Notes under the pieces: generated by a model
What the model saw: only the letters and a program-made list of their open reading frames with translations
Told to the model about the DNA's origin: nothing
Database searches by the model: none
In this document: positions 23,490 to 35,481 of the stretch, in pieces
How the letters are laid out: every line of letters starts with the position of its first letter
Position numbering within the stretch: position 1 is the first letter of the stretch
Program-made: the position numbers and the translations under genes
Assembly (NCBI GenBank): GCA_028095005.1
Contig: CM051459.1
Location: 280,073,229-280,137,228, forward strand
Reading direction: 5' to 3'
DNA length: 64,000 nt
DNA from: Rhynchospora pubera
Lineage: Eukaryota > Streptophyta > Magnoliopsida > Poales > Cyperaceae

Positions 23490-23803
23490 CATGTTTGGAC
23501 GTTCCGTTTAGACGGAACGGCTAACGATACAAATCACCAATTTATTTCTAGAAACGGAACGGTAAATAGAATGGGATGACATACCGTTGTTGAAACGGAA
23601 CGGTAAACGAAATGGCCTATTTCGCTTCTGTTTCGACCAATAGTGCAGTTTTTAGTGTAAAATACGTTGTTCCGTTATGTTCCGTCTAAACGGAATAAAA
23701 TGGCATTTCGTTTTCTGAAACATAACGGAAAATGGAATGGAATGGACAAACCGTTTCTAGAACGGAATGGCCCATTCCGTTGTCGTTTCGAACGTTGAAC
23801 AGG
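23490..23803. mobile_element. MITE-like element rich in CGGAACGG motifs
   Basis: The stretch begins CATGTTTGGACGTTC and ends with an inverted, diverged GAACGTTGAACAGG. It is filled with AACGGAACGG / CCGTTCCGTT motifs in both orientations, many forming local palindromes (TTCCGTTTAGACGGAA). The motif composition matches the subterminal zones of the hAT element at 8320-10003, suggesting a related or mimicking element. No target-site duplication was identified. Confidence 0.5.
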
Positions 23804-26460
23804 TCTAACGGGCGGAACCAAGCAAACTCCAAAGTGCGCTTGGCATATGCCAATTTTCTAAAAAGGTCCTTATAAGTTTGAAAATTATATACTAATTTTT
23901 TTAAAATTTGTAAAAAAAATTTATTTGGCACATTCTAAAAATTCAAAAAAATCTATACTATAAATTTTCGTCTCCTTTATTTGAAGATCTTGATTCCGCC
24001 CCGTGCATCATTATACATAAGTACTATTTTACAAGTAATAAATGACTAATTATAATGTTCACATCGATCACTATGTGAGAGGGACTCTCCAGCATCCGTA
24101 CCGACAGGACTGGAGAGGGGCGTGCATGAGCCTGCAGTGGTCGCAGCAATATAAGTGCTGTGTTTTGTTCTGGGGCAATAATAGAAAAGTAATGATGGTG
24201 CTTAATTAAAACAAGCCAAGTGACAAATTTGCAATAATTGAGCAGATGTGGCATCCAAAAAATCTCACGGCTGGCTCACGGTGGATTTGGTCAATTGGTC
24301 TTCTTCGGACCTTTTGATTAGACATGCTATACTTAAAATATTCAAACATTATCCAAATAATTTAGCTGTTATTTTAAAAAGGTCGAAATAAGATTATATT
24401 CATTTGCTTAATGCTCAAGTATCCATTAACACACAATGCATATTTTTAAAATGTTCAGAAAATAAGAATTAAACGTTAAGTATTTGTTTGAAAACTGTCA
24501 AGATGTAATTTAACTTGATCAAAACCATGTGCAGATGACAAAGTTGTATTTCAACTAATACGCACAAGTTGGGTCCGTATATAATATGTGAATCAACGTT
24601 ATAGACAAGTATATATCGACAAAATGTTAGAATTAAGCTGTCCAAAGTGATTTCCTTCAAAAGCCAGATCTTGTTGTATGTTTGTCCAGAAATTTTTTTG
24701 TTATTCATGTAAAGACTATTTAAAAAAAAAAGCCCTAGGTATTTTGAAATTTTCTACGGTGGACTAATTTTTTAAAAGAACGATTTTAATTTCGGTTCAT
24801 CTAAAAATAATTAGTTCACTGCAGAATCTACCTCGTGTTTTAAGAATCAGATTTCTATAAATTGGAAATAAAGTTTTCTTTAATTCTCTTTTTGAAGATA
24901 ATAATTTTTTATAAGAAATTATCTTATTGTACAGGTTCGTTTCTGTTTGATAAATATTTTTTTTCTTTCCATAATGAAATTTGAAATACAACCTTAGTAA
25001 TTGCAAATCCCCGTAGTATGAATTAAAAGGATATTAATTTTATTTTTGACACGCCGACAAATGTTCATACTGCACATTATATAATTAAAAAATTATGCAG
25101 TAAATTGCATAATGATAGAATTCCATATCTGAATGAATACCAGAGCATTGTTATTTTTTCCTGTGTAATAAAAATAGATCAGGAATACGTGGCCTTTGTG
25201 ATCCACTTGCTGCGGTTTGATGTTTCTGATTTGTTTTAGATAAATTTGATGATAAGCAAGTTACAGGGACCGTACAATAAACTATTTAAAGATATTTTGT
25301 GTAAGTTTCCCTGTATCTAATCTAATCAAATGGCTTTTTTTCCAGAAGCATAGGGGCAGCACAGTATCTATGCCTCTCTAACAAGTTGGTTGTAATATAA
25401 CCATAGGGGCTTTTTTTCCAAAAGAGTGGGGTCATGCAAATCAAAAAAAAAAAAAAAAGAGTGGGGTCATAGTACTCTCTGCCTCTCTAACAAGTTGGCG
25501 CAATAATTAAATTAACAAATTTGGAACCTTCATTGCTGCTTAAAATAGAATGATGGACAAAGTAGTCACTATCTTTCTTTTTATTTTGCTGTTGAGTTGA
25601 CAGACTAGTTTGCCTTCACTTGAAAATTGTAATCTTCCTATGTATCACAATCATGCGAAGGTGTTCACACCCAGAGTCTGTTTATTTTATAGATAATAAA
25701 GAGTGAGATTAGTATAAATATTGCTATTTTTATTTATGGACTAACTAGCAGAATAACGCCATTATATCTGCTATTTTAGCAAGATTGGCAACTATTCTGG
25801 AACTTGAATTTGTTTGTCAAACGCAAAATAACAGTCTGAATAACTTTGCTACACTATTCCGTCTAAAATATAAAATAATACTATATTTAAATTAGTATGT
25901 TAATGTTGTTTCATTATTCCGTCTAAAATTCAAAATAATACTACAATTAAGTTTGTGTTTTGTATTGTTCTTATTATTTAGAGTTTTTAACTCTTTGTTC
26001 CAACGCCCGTTACGCCCCCACTCCCCAGAACCAGAATGAATGCTGAAATTTCTTATTCATTCTTGTTCACTCCACGTCCAAACACATCTTAAAAGATGCA
26101 ATCATGCAACTAAGTTCGACAGTGGACGTTCGTCAGTCGTCACATATAATTTTCACAGGCTTTGGGCCCTGAGAATTAAAGCCACCGTTGGGTCTCATTT
26201 CTAGCCGGTCTGTTGTTGGGCCTTAGAATCATCGTTGAAAATTTGAGCTGATGGGCTGTTAGGTAGGGCTTTCAGTGTATTATAGGTGGGCTAAAGGCCC
26301 TTGACAGTATTCCCATAACCATAAGGCCTAACCCATAAGCATAAATACATCCTTTTAGTACATCAAGTATCTCCGAGTTTTCGGCCGTTGATTTGTCTTT
26401 TTATGGAATGCACGGACGAAATCAAAGGTCAGATCAAAATGCGGTAGCACAACGCAACAG
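23804..26460. other. Intergenic with local duplications
   Basis: No gene. It holds a tandem duplication at 25332-25497 with a micro-insertion, a duplicated ATTCCGTCTAAAAT...AAAATAATACTA unit at about 25856 and 25917 (62-bp spacing), and the promoter region of the carboxypeptidase gene toward its right end. Confidence 0.5.
25332..25497. repeat. Tandem duplication containing a poly(A) micro-insertion
   Basis: GGCTTTTTTTCCA...GCCTCTCTAACAAGTTGG occurs at about 25332-25389 and again at about 25409-25497. Within the second copy a 21-bp insert (25436-25456: GCAAATC plus A14) is flanked by a perfect 14-bp direct repeat AAGAGTGGGGTCAT (25422-25435 and 25457-25470), as expected for a severely 5'-truncated retroposition event. 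Confidence 0.7.
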
Positions 26461-26672
26461 ACGTCAGGACCGGTGAAGTTGCAGAAAGAAAAAAAATCCA
26501 GTCGGCTTCTTCTGGAGTGGCCTCAATGTCCAGACAATTCTTGTTACTTGGAGCGCCAGCAATCGCACTAAACTAGCAACCAAAACCAATAGGTTAATTA
26601 ATAGAGGCGAGTTTGTCCAGCTCCAGGCTCCAGCATCAGTTGAAGCGAGACGGGAGAGAGAGAGAGACGACT

Positions 26673-29600
26673 ATGAAGCCCCAACTTACCTCCTTCCTTC
26701 TCTTCCTCTTCTCCTTGTTAGTTATCCAGTGTCAGTGCCATGCTCACACCTCTCAACCTTTCCAATTCGCTGAGAGGCTGATCCGTGACCTCAACCTCCT
26801 TCCTTCCATCCACGGAGAGCAAGATCAAACCCTCGCCTCCGTCGGAGATGGCGCCGATTCGGGTCCGACCCAACGCCTGGTTGAGAGACGGATCCGTCTT
26901 CCTATTTTAGGTGATGGCGGGTCCGATGCATCATCCCTTGAAGAGCTCGGTCACCATGCTGGTTACTATCGCCTTCCTCACACTCATGCTGCCAAGTATT
27001 TTTTTTTTTTGTTTATTTTAGTTGCGTGTTTCTTATTACTTTCTTATGTTGTTGGAATGTTTCAGGTTTCAATTTTAGCATTTCATGCACTTATCTTTAA
27101 CAAACAAGCAGAATTGAATTGTAAATTACTATGGAAATCCGCTGTGCCGCATGTTTCACTGCCTTATTCAATTTTAGGAAAATTGCCAGGTTTTTAAGTA
27201 TTGTGGCCTATTAAAAACTTTAAAATTAACAAGTTCATTTTGTGGCAAATTCGTTAATATCCTAGAAACCTACAAAATCTGCTCATTATGTAAATCTGTT
27301 AACAGATGTAATAAATCTCAAGAATTGAAAATAATGTTTGTTTCCTTGCCTGTTTGATTAAGTCCCACTTCATATTATAAATCATAATTTCCTTGAAATC
27401 TAAGGACAAGATAGTGTCCAAAAATGACATGTCTTTTGCATGTCAATTGGAAAGCAAAAAACAATTTAACAAACATTTACAGGATGTTCTACTTCTTCTT
27501 TGAATCCCGAGGAAAAAGCAGCGATCCTGTTGTTATTTGGCTGACAGGCGGTCCCGGTTGTAGCAGTGAGTTGGCATTGTTCTATGAGAATGGTCCTTTT
27601 AAAATAGCAGATAACTTGTCTCTTGTTTGGAATCAGTATGGCTGGGATAAGGTACCTACTTGACTATTTCCAAAGAGTCAAATAATGATAATTATGTTTC
27701 TCCTTAGATCGTTTATGTTGTACTAAACGTCTCTAGGTTTGTCGATTGCAAAACAATATCATTTGGCATTTAACAATATTCTTTAAGTTTTATAGGAAGA
27801 AGATGCAATTTATGAGGACTTGGATAAAAGCTTTAAGAAAGATCAAGATCAAGTCTTTAGAGAGCTTGTAGGCTAGTTTAGACTAGGATAGAAGGTATAC
27901 TTTAGTCCTTGTTTATCCTTGAAATGGTCTAGATAGCGAAAAGCTCAATAAACCAGCAAAATCCTGTTTTCAGTGACCTAGCGTCGTACAACGCTAGATA
28001 GTGGCACACAACGCTAGAACAGCTAAATTCATACTTTTGTGAATCAACGTTGCACAACGCTATATAGAGTTAGGCAACGCTGATTCACAACGTTGTACAA
28101 CGCTCAGTAGTGTTGTACAACGCTGCAGTTAAAAAACTTGGAAAATTTCCTGAGTACCATCGTGCAACGCCATATAGCGTTGCACAACGCCACAAAAATC
28201 CCAAGTTAGCTGTCCCATGTAAACAGTCGTTTTTACATGCAAAGTCTCTGGTAACGTTAGCCAACGTCTTTCAGCGTTGGGTAACGTTAGCGTTGTGTGA
28301 CGGTATATAGAGTTGTACAACGCTCTGTTGAATCTGTCAGAGTTGTTCCTTTTGTCTCCCTTGAGCGTTGTGTAACGTCATTCAGTGGCAAGCAACGCTC
28401 TGACAATTTCTAACGGAATTGTCGGAGTTTTCCTTTGGTTATACACTCCTTCGTTGTGCGACGGCAAATAGCGTTGCACAACGCTCTGACAGACCAACGG
28501 CTATATTAAAGAGCCGTTAGAATTTACAACGGTCATATTCCAGCGTTGTATAACGCTATTCAGCGTTGTACAACGCTGTGTCCAGTTTTTGCTGGGGAAC
28601 TGCTCATTTCGAGCCCTATATATATCCACCCCTTGTTCTCTCTCCAACCAACGAGTTAGAGAGCTTCACTTTGCAAAATTAGACCAGAATTGAGCCTTTG
28701 AGCATAGGGATACTCTCCCACTTGAGCTTTTCATAGCTAGACCATCTTGAGAGATTTAGTAGCCTCAAACACCACCGCCCCGACATTGTCGCTAGGTGTA
28801 GGTTGGAATAGGTTGAGAGCTCTTCTCCTTTGAGGCCGTTGTGCCATTCGAGTTAGGCCGATCCGCCTCGAGTGTCCTTGTGACGAGGTGATTCGGTTCG
28901 AAGTTGTAGTCCCGTTCTTGTTGGAATTGAACGGAGCGCGCCCTTTCGTGGTAGCGGAACTCCCGGAGACGTACGACTAAGGCTAGCTTCTTCTAGCGGG
29001 TCGGAACTCCGTAATCACATCGCGTGTTCAATTTCTCTCTCTCTTTTTCTCTTTATTATCTTGCTATACTTGAATTGCTTGTGTGGTTGATTGTATTGGG
29101 TATCAATTGAATTGTGTTAGGGTAGTTCATACCAAACCGGTCCAAAACCTTAATCGCTTCCGCTAAATCTTGGTTAAGCCGCCTCCTTTAGGGATAACAG
29201 TTTATCACAAGATTATTTTTTTATATATTCCTTAAATCAATGGCCAATATAAAGTGCTTAAAGTGCAAATCAGTAAAAATTAGATGCACGACATTTGTAA
29301 CATAATAATGAAAATATCCTAGATACCTCCAATGGCAGGTAGGAGCTGAGCACCTCCTAGGTCTCAAACCTCCCAGTTTGAAGTACTTCTGTATATTTTT
29401 GGTGATTTGTATGTATTCAAGCCATCTTCATATCAAAGCACCATAGAGAAGGCACCATGACATTCTCGCTCATTCGAAAGGATAAATTTTGGGTAGTTAT
29501 ATTATTCTAGTTTCTTGAGCTCACAGCAGTTTCAAAAATTGTAATTGCCACTGCTAAAATTGGCAGATGCAACAACATTGCAAGAATTTGATATGGCATG

Positions 29601-32600
29601 AGATGCCATTCATGGTGTTAAACTCTAGGGGTACTAAAAAAAGTGATTGCCCTAAAATAGAAGCTGTTTATGGACAGGTCCCGTAGTTTCCAATAGCGTG
29701 TCCAATTGCACAATTAGGTCACTGAGACACATTTGGTTCTATAACTCACGTGTTTGCAAATAGTGGCACACAAATCCTGCAGGCCTATGCTTCTGAAATC
29801 TCGTCAAGTCAAGTCTGTCATGAAACAGGAAAAATTGCTATTGATCAATCAAGATGAACATGGGCTATATAGACGACCTGAAATTATAGGATTTTTTTAC
29901 TTGCTTCTTGTTATTAACAAGCTGATTTGGTCTAAAACTGTGATAATTCCAAGATTTCACTGATCCAAAGTAGTCATGCCATGATTTTCTTTCTTTCGAT
30001 CTAAAAAGAATGCCCAGTTTAGGCATAATCTCAACCCATTGTACAAGTAAAAGATGCTAGGAGCTTCATGTTTTGCAAATGTCGTGAGAGCCTAACGCCC
30101 TAACCTCTCGATAAGGCTGTTTGCTTGTTCCTGATAATCTTCACATGTTTAGCCTATAAAAATTTAATTTTGTACAATATGATCCTAACTTCATTATCAA
30201 AAGTAGTTTAGGTTTCACTGTACTTATATTTCTCCCATTTTCTCTTTTATTTGGAAGTAAAGGACTGTGCTTTAGTTGACCTAATTTAATTTATCCAAAC
30301 ATCATATTGAGCAACTAGACAATCTCTGGTTGCTTACTCTCAACATTCGCAGCTACAAAACATTTTTATATAAAGAAACAACTATTCTTTAATGAAAAGA
30401 AGGGTTAGTTTTGTACTAAATATGCCAGATGGTCGAAAGGAGGGTACGTCTGGAGTTATTCCTTATGCCTTACTATATTTATATATGTCTCCAGCTATGG
30501 GCATGAACAAGGAAATTTTTTACAAACATTCTCCAGTCATTTAGTTCTATTTGTTACTAGTGTGTGGATACATGTGCCACGTGTACATATAGTTTCTGTA
30601 GGGAACTAGGGACAGATCCAGGTTTGTATAATCATGATCGAATTACTTTCAGAAAATAGTGCTATTGTACAGTCTTTTAAAATATTTAGACAGAATAATT
30701 AAATTTATCTCCTTTGGCGCAAATTATTTCTAAAAGTTTCACTATATACCCATACTCTTGATTAAAGAAAATTAAATCTACTTTATGGTACTTATAATCT
30801 GAGAATCAGTGTATTTTCAACCCAAGAAATTAAATTTCCCATCCCTGTCTCTGTTCTTTTAATAAATCTAGAGCTAAGTTCTAGACTATCTTGTAATCAT
30901 TTTCCTTACTGCCAAGTTCTGGATTATCTGGTTGATTCCCGTTATATTTTGGGATATAATATGATGATATGTTCATGTGATTAATTCTTGGTTTTATTCC
31001 TTTAGTATAGTTCGTAACTTAATTCAATTAACCTGTTTTCCACTGTTAATTATTGTGCTTTAATTTTCATGTTGTGGCATTAATTGGTAAATTTTGTTTC
31101 TACAGGCATCAAATCTCATCTATGTTGATCAGCCAACTGGGACCGGGTTCAGCTATAGCACAGATCCAAGAGATATTCGATTTGGGGAGAAAGGAGTAGC
31201 AAATGATTTGTACGACTTTCTACAGGTAAGTCGAAGCTTCGAATTGAATTACTTCTTTAGTTTAAATACTCATGATTATGCAATACTTTTGTAATTAAAT
31301 TACTGTCTGCTTGTTCTCTAGGCTTTTTTTACAGAGCACTCAGAATATTTGAACAATGATTTTTATATTACTGGAGAATCATATGCTGGTCACTATATTC
31401 CTGCATTTGCCTCAAGAGTTCACCAAGGGAACAAAAACGAGGAAGGCCTTCGTATCAATTTGAAGGTATTTCATGTGGAAATTAGTAGATCACCAAATTA
31501 TAGCTTTAGGTTAAGCTGCTTTTTTGTGACAAGTCTTTATCTTTTGAGCAATGATGGAACTACTAATTCAGTCAATACTTTTTTCCCGTGGTCTCATTCC
31601 AGCTCTCATTTGCAAAAGACCAAATAAGTTACATGAACAGCTAGAATAATTTTCTGAGAACCTGTGCCACTATGTGGCATAACAATTTTCTGTGGTTTTT
31701 ATTCGAGACTTTGTTTACTCCAACAATCATCGCTAGATACTCTAAAGATATAATGGTTGACCCTGGAAATCTTCAAACTGTGAACTATTGAAAAATTGTA
31801 TCCATGTTGCAGGGTTTTGCTATTGGCAACGGGCTTACAGATCCAGAGATTCAGTATGGTGCATATGCTGATTTTGCACTTGATATGGGCCTGATCGGTG
31901 AGAGTACACATAAAACCATCAGCAAGATATACCCGCTTTGCAAGCTTGGAATTGAGCTGTGCAGTAAGTGCCTAGTACAAGATTGACCTTATGAGATTTA
32001 CGTTATTTACAGCTTTAGTTAATAAAGGAACACTGCCCTTTTGTTGTAACATTTCAGGTACTACTGGGGCAGTAGCATGTATTGCTTCTTATGCTCTGTG
32101 CAACTCCATCTTCAATTCCATTTTGCTTTCTGCAGGAAACATTAATGTTAGTTTTCTACTATGTTTTATTGGTAGCTTTTTTTTTAGTTGATCTATATTC
32201 CATAATATGATAACTATATCTTATTGACCCAATATGAAAAAATATGCATAATCCTGTGTAAGTAGATAAGTTGCTGTGCACAATCAAAAGAAAAAGAAGT
32301 TGAAATGAAGAAATGCAAAAAAATTTGAACTCTGTATTAAACTCTATATTTATATACATGGGTTTTTTTTTCCTTCAGTATTATGATGTCAGAAAACAAT
32401 GTGAAGGAACCTTATGCTATGATTTCTCAAAGCTGGATGAATTTTTGAACAACAAGTCTGTGAGGGAAGCACTTGGTGTTGGCAACAGGAAGTTTGTATC
32501 TTGCAGTCCATTGGTATATGAAGCAATGATTGCTGATTGGATGAGGAATCTTGAAGTGGGTATCCCTGAATTAATTGACTCTGGCATCAAGCTTCTGATA

Positions 32601-33455
32601 TATGCTGGGGAATACGACCTTATTTGCAATTGGTTGGGTAAGTTTAGACTCCAATTTTTTTCAAAGAGAAAAGTTTGTTTTTGAACCCTTATCAAATGGG
32701 TTCCTGCACATTTTTGGTTCAAACAGCACCCTAAGCTATGGACTTCTTGTTCAATCCAACCCATTTATCGTTAAATGTTAATTTTCGCAATTGTTGTCTA
32801 AAGTGTCTCGGTAATGATGTTTTTGTCTCTCTGGTTATGCAATCCTGTAGAGACAAACTCTGTAAAAAGAAAAAAGAAAAAGAAAAAGATGAAACTAGAA
32901 TGCAAACTCCATTGTCCGTGTCTCCTGATCTCTCTTCCTCTCTGTATTCCTCCCATACTAAATCATGTTTCTCTATTAAAAATTATGCAATCCTGTAGAG
33001 ACAAACTTTTTGGTTGTAAGATGTTATGAGGAGTGTTGGTTGTTGAACAGGCAATTATAGGTGGGTCAACTCAATGAAATGGTCGGGTTCTGAGACATTT
33101 GCTCGGACTAATATGACATCATTTACTGTTGACGGAAAGGAAGCTGGACTCATTAAGTCATATGGACCTCTTAGTTTCCTCAAAGTGAGTGCTCCAAACT
33201 TAAATAATTCCATTTATTTTTTATAAGCTGTCTCTTATCTAACACGGATGTTTATTTATTTTAGTTAATTATTTAATATTTAATCATTTTGGCTTATGTC
33301 AGGTACATGATGCGGGTCATATGGTTCCAATGGATCAGCCTAAAGCAGCATTGGAGATGCTGAGAAGATGGACAAGAGGAAACCTCAGCACAGAATTTGA
33401 CATGAATGTGCTTGCCCAAAAGACGCGAGATAATCTTTACTCCAGTGCTTTCTAG
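26673..33455 (+). CDS. SCPL49: Serine carboxypeptidase-like protein, SCPL47/48/49 group (peptidase family S10)
   Basis: Nine exons: 26673-26995, 27483-27651, 31106-31225, 31322-31465, 31813-31963, 32058-32146, 32379-32637, 33051-33184, 33303-33455. All have GT-AG introns and join to 513 residues, the family's usual length. It starts with a hydrophobic signal peptide (FLLFLFSLLVIQCQC), then a propeptide-like region, an oxyanion-hole segment GGPGCSSE (about residues 130-137), the nucleophile Ser224 in GESYAG, Asp412 in AGEYDL and His469 in HDAGHMVP; the catalytic triad is therefore complete. Family members release C-terminal residues from peptides in the vacuole or apoplast; the NYRW/KWSG and long conserved blocks place it with SCPL47-49 rather than the acyltransferase clade. 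Which of 47, 48 or 49 it is cannot be decided here. Intron 2 is 3454 bp and carries a solo LTR. An upstream in-frame ATG (26613) would precede the signal peptide and is unlikely. Confidence 0.93.
27716..29199 (+). mobile_element. Solo LTR, 1484 bp, in intron 2 of the carboxypeptidase gene
   Basis: It starts TGTTGTAC and ends GGATAACA (TGTT...AACA) and is flanked by a perfect 5-bp duplication GTTTA (27711-27715 and 29200-29204). A TATA box CCTATATATATCC lies at about 28614-28626 followed by a CT-rich start region, so the promoter points in the same direction as the gene. U3 contains a striking array of paired palindromes (27979-28577). No internal retroelement sequence is adjacent. The superfamily is uncertain (Copia SIRE-like or Gypsy). 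Confidence 0.8.
27979..28577. repeat. Array of paired GCGTTGTACAACGC-type palindromes
   Basis: About nine units, each made of two imperfect palindromes of the form (A)GCGTTG(C/T)ACAACGC(T) separated by a 5-7-bp spacer such as ATATAG, ATTCAG or AGATAG. Units lie near 27979, 28045, 28087, 28161, 28262, 28289, 28364, 28452 and 28542. The best single unit, AGCGTTGTACAACGCT, is a perfect 16-bp palindrome. The last unit ends about 37 bp before the LTR TATA box. Confidence 0.85.
29205..31105. other. Remainder of carboxypeptidase intron 2
   Basis: AT-rich intronic sequence. No exon was missed: the frames of the flanking exons join directly at the family consensus (GWDK then ASNLIYVDQP). No transposon termini were recognised. 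Confidence 0.6.
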
Positions 33456-34206
33456 ATGTCTGTTTCACATTTCTCTGTTGTATATAAGCTTTAAAAATTT
33501 AGATATATAGGTTCTTTTGCTTAAAAGACGTGAATAATAAAAATAAATAGACATTTGATGCTACTTGAGAAGTTTTCAACCTATGGGAATATGTATATAT
33601 TTCGAAGAGCAATGCTTGAAGTAACTATTGCGTCAACAAGGACATGGTTTATATCTATCAATCTATCATGCTCGGTACCTGCTTTTCTTGGGTTTGGCTT
33701 TTCCAGCGCGTTATATTTAGTTGTCGAATCTGTTTGGTTCGTACGAGCGTCAACATCAACGTTACACAGTTTTTATTTCTAATGGTTGTAAATTTGTAAC
33801 GGGTGTGATATACAGTTTTTATTTTTAATGGATGGTAATTGGTTAGATGGTAAACACCAATTACAAATTTGTAATATAATACAGTTTTTTTTTCTAGTTT
33901 TTTCCCTGTTTATACAATTTCTACAACTAAATCTGAAATTCATATATAAAATTAGAACTGTCAGAATTATTTTATATTATACTATTTTCACATTAATAAT
34001 AAAGTATATTATAAGCGGGGCTGATAACCATCATCAGGGTTCATCATCCTCTAATATTTGGATTAATTGAAATTCTAAAAAAGGAAAGAGGATGACGAGG
34101 ATGATGGGGATGAGCATTAATAACTGCTTTCCAAGCATCATCCCCTGTGATTCATCTCCTCTCTTCTTTTTTGTTTCACTCCCTCCTCCTCTCTGTTTCT
34201 AGAAAA
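33456..34206. other. 3' region of the carboxypeptidase gene and intergenic
   Basis: Probable 3' UTR in the first 150 bp or so (AATAAAAATAAAT at about 33533 could serve as poly(A) signal). A GCGGGGCTGATAACCATCATC string at 34014 resembles GCGGGGGTGATAAGGATCATC at 42421, hinting at a shared mobile-element terminus. Confidence 0.4.
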
Positions 34207-34485
34207 AGTTAGTTACTTTTTCAAAACAATTAGTTATTTAAATAGAATAGTTATGTTTTCAACTAGAACAGTTATGTTTTTAATTAGAACATTTATGTAT
34301 TTAAATAGAAATGGTACGTACCGAGCTAAGTGGCATCTAATTATGTCTGAGCACTTTGCAATACCTATACTAGGAATTCATATACATGCTCAATTAATTA
34401 TTGTGTTGCGAATAACCATTCCAGATCTCAATACCGGTTCAATTCCATCTGAAACAGAAATGGTTCGTACCGAGCTATACATATG

Positions 34486-34530
<45 letters not shown>

Positions 34531-35145
34531 CATTAGCTTGACGTATGGATATATGACAAAGAGAGAGATGCATATATATAATCATAGAATAAAATGAAAA
34601 TTAAAAAATAGAAAAGGTATATAGACTACTACACAAATTATATGCTCTGAAAGCAATTGTTGTGATGGATGAGCAACATTAACAACCAGAACAGTTAGTT
34701 ATTTTTCCAAAACAATTAGTTATTTAAATAGAATAGTTATGTTTTCAACTTAGAACAGTTATGTTTTTAAATAGAACAGTTATGTATTTAAATATAAAAG
34801 GTACGTAACGAGCTAAGTGGCATCTAATTATGTCTGAGCACTTTGCAATACCTATACTAGGAATTCATATAGATGCTCAATTAATTATTGTGTTGCGAAT
34901 AACCATTCCAGATCTCAATACCGGTGCAATTCCATCTGAAACAGAAATGGTACGTTCTGAGCTATATATATGTATTTATATATATCTTTTCACTGGTAGC
35001 TTGACGTACGTATCCATATGACAAAGAGAGAGATGTATATATATATAATAAAATGAAAATTAAAAAATAGAAAAGGTATATGGACTACTACACAAATTAT
35101 ATGCTCTGAAAGCAATTGTTGTGATGGATGAGCAACATTAACAAT
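34207..35145. repeat. Large tandem duplication, about 480-bp unit
   Basis: Two copies, about 34207-34690 and 34693-35145, match over nearly their whole length, including the blocks GGCATCTAATTATGTCTGAG, ATTCCAGATCTCAATACCGG and GAAAGCAATTGTTGTGATGG. They differ by scattered substitutions and by the length of an (AT)n tract (34490-34526, expanded in copy 1). The short reading frames shared by the copies have no known domain. The high identity points to a recent event. Confidence 0.85.
34490..34526. repeat. (AT)n microsatellite
   Basis: Run of about 18 AT/TA units inside the first copy of the tandem duplication; the second copy has only a short remnant. Confidence 0.9.
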
Positions 35146-35349
35146 TATGTTTCTTAATAATTAATAATTATATTTCTTATTTAGAACTTTTCTATTAATA
35201 TTCGAAAATGAAACTTAATTATAAAAATGCAGTGAAGAAAAAAAAGGAGTACATTGGATTAATTGTATTCTAAAAAAAACGAGAGGATGAGGATGAAGAT
35301 ATATTAGATAATTAATAAAAATTTGAAAATGATGGAGATGATAGAATCT

Positions 35350-35481
35350 AGAAAGAATTTTCTATTCTTAGACATAAATTTATTATAAACAATCCAAACC
35401 CTCACAAAATTACACACTTCCCAATACTTTATACCTAAAAATAGAAAATTCCTCATATTCCTAAGCGATCCAAACGGCCAC
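35350..35481. mobile_element. Degenerate MITE of the GTTTGGATCGCTTAGG family
   Basis: The right terminus CCTAAGCGATCCAAACGGCC is clear and the interior ATAAACAATCCAAACCCTCACAAAATTACACACTTCC matches the copies at 20645 and 41976 (core AAATTACACACTTCC). The left terminus has decayed. Confidence 0.6.

Noticed and set aside
26613..26672. Upstream in-frame ATG of the carboxypeptidase
   Set aside because: It would add a hydrophilic extension before a clear signal peptide; the ATG at 26673 fits the family start.
27805..27875. Open stretch within the intronic LTR that reads as a short acidic/basic peptide in two frames
   Set aside because: It is only about 25 codons, without start, domain or splice signals; LTR U3 sequence by position.
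27979..28577. CRISPR-like array reading of the palindromic repeats
   Set aside because: Repeats are diverged palindromes with irregular spacing in an LTR of a plant intron; no cas genes and no prokaryotic context.
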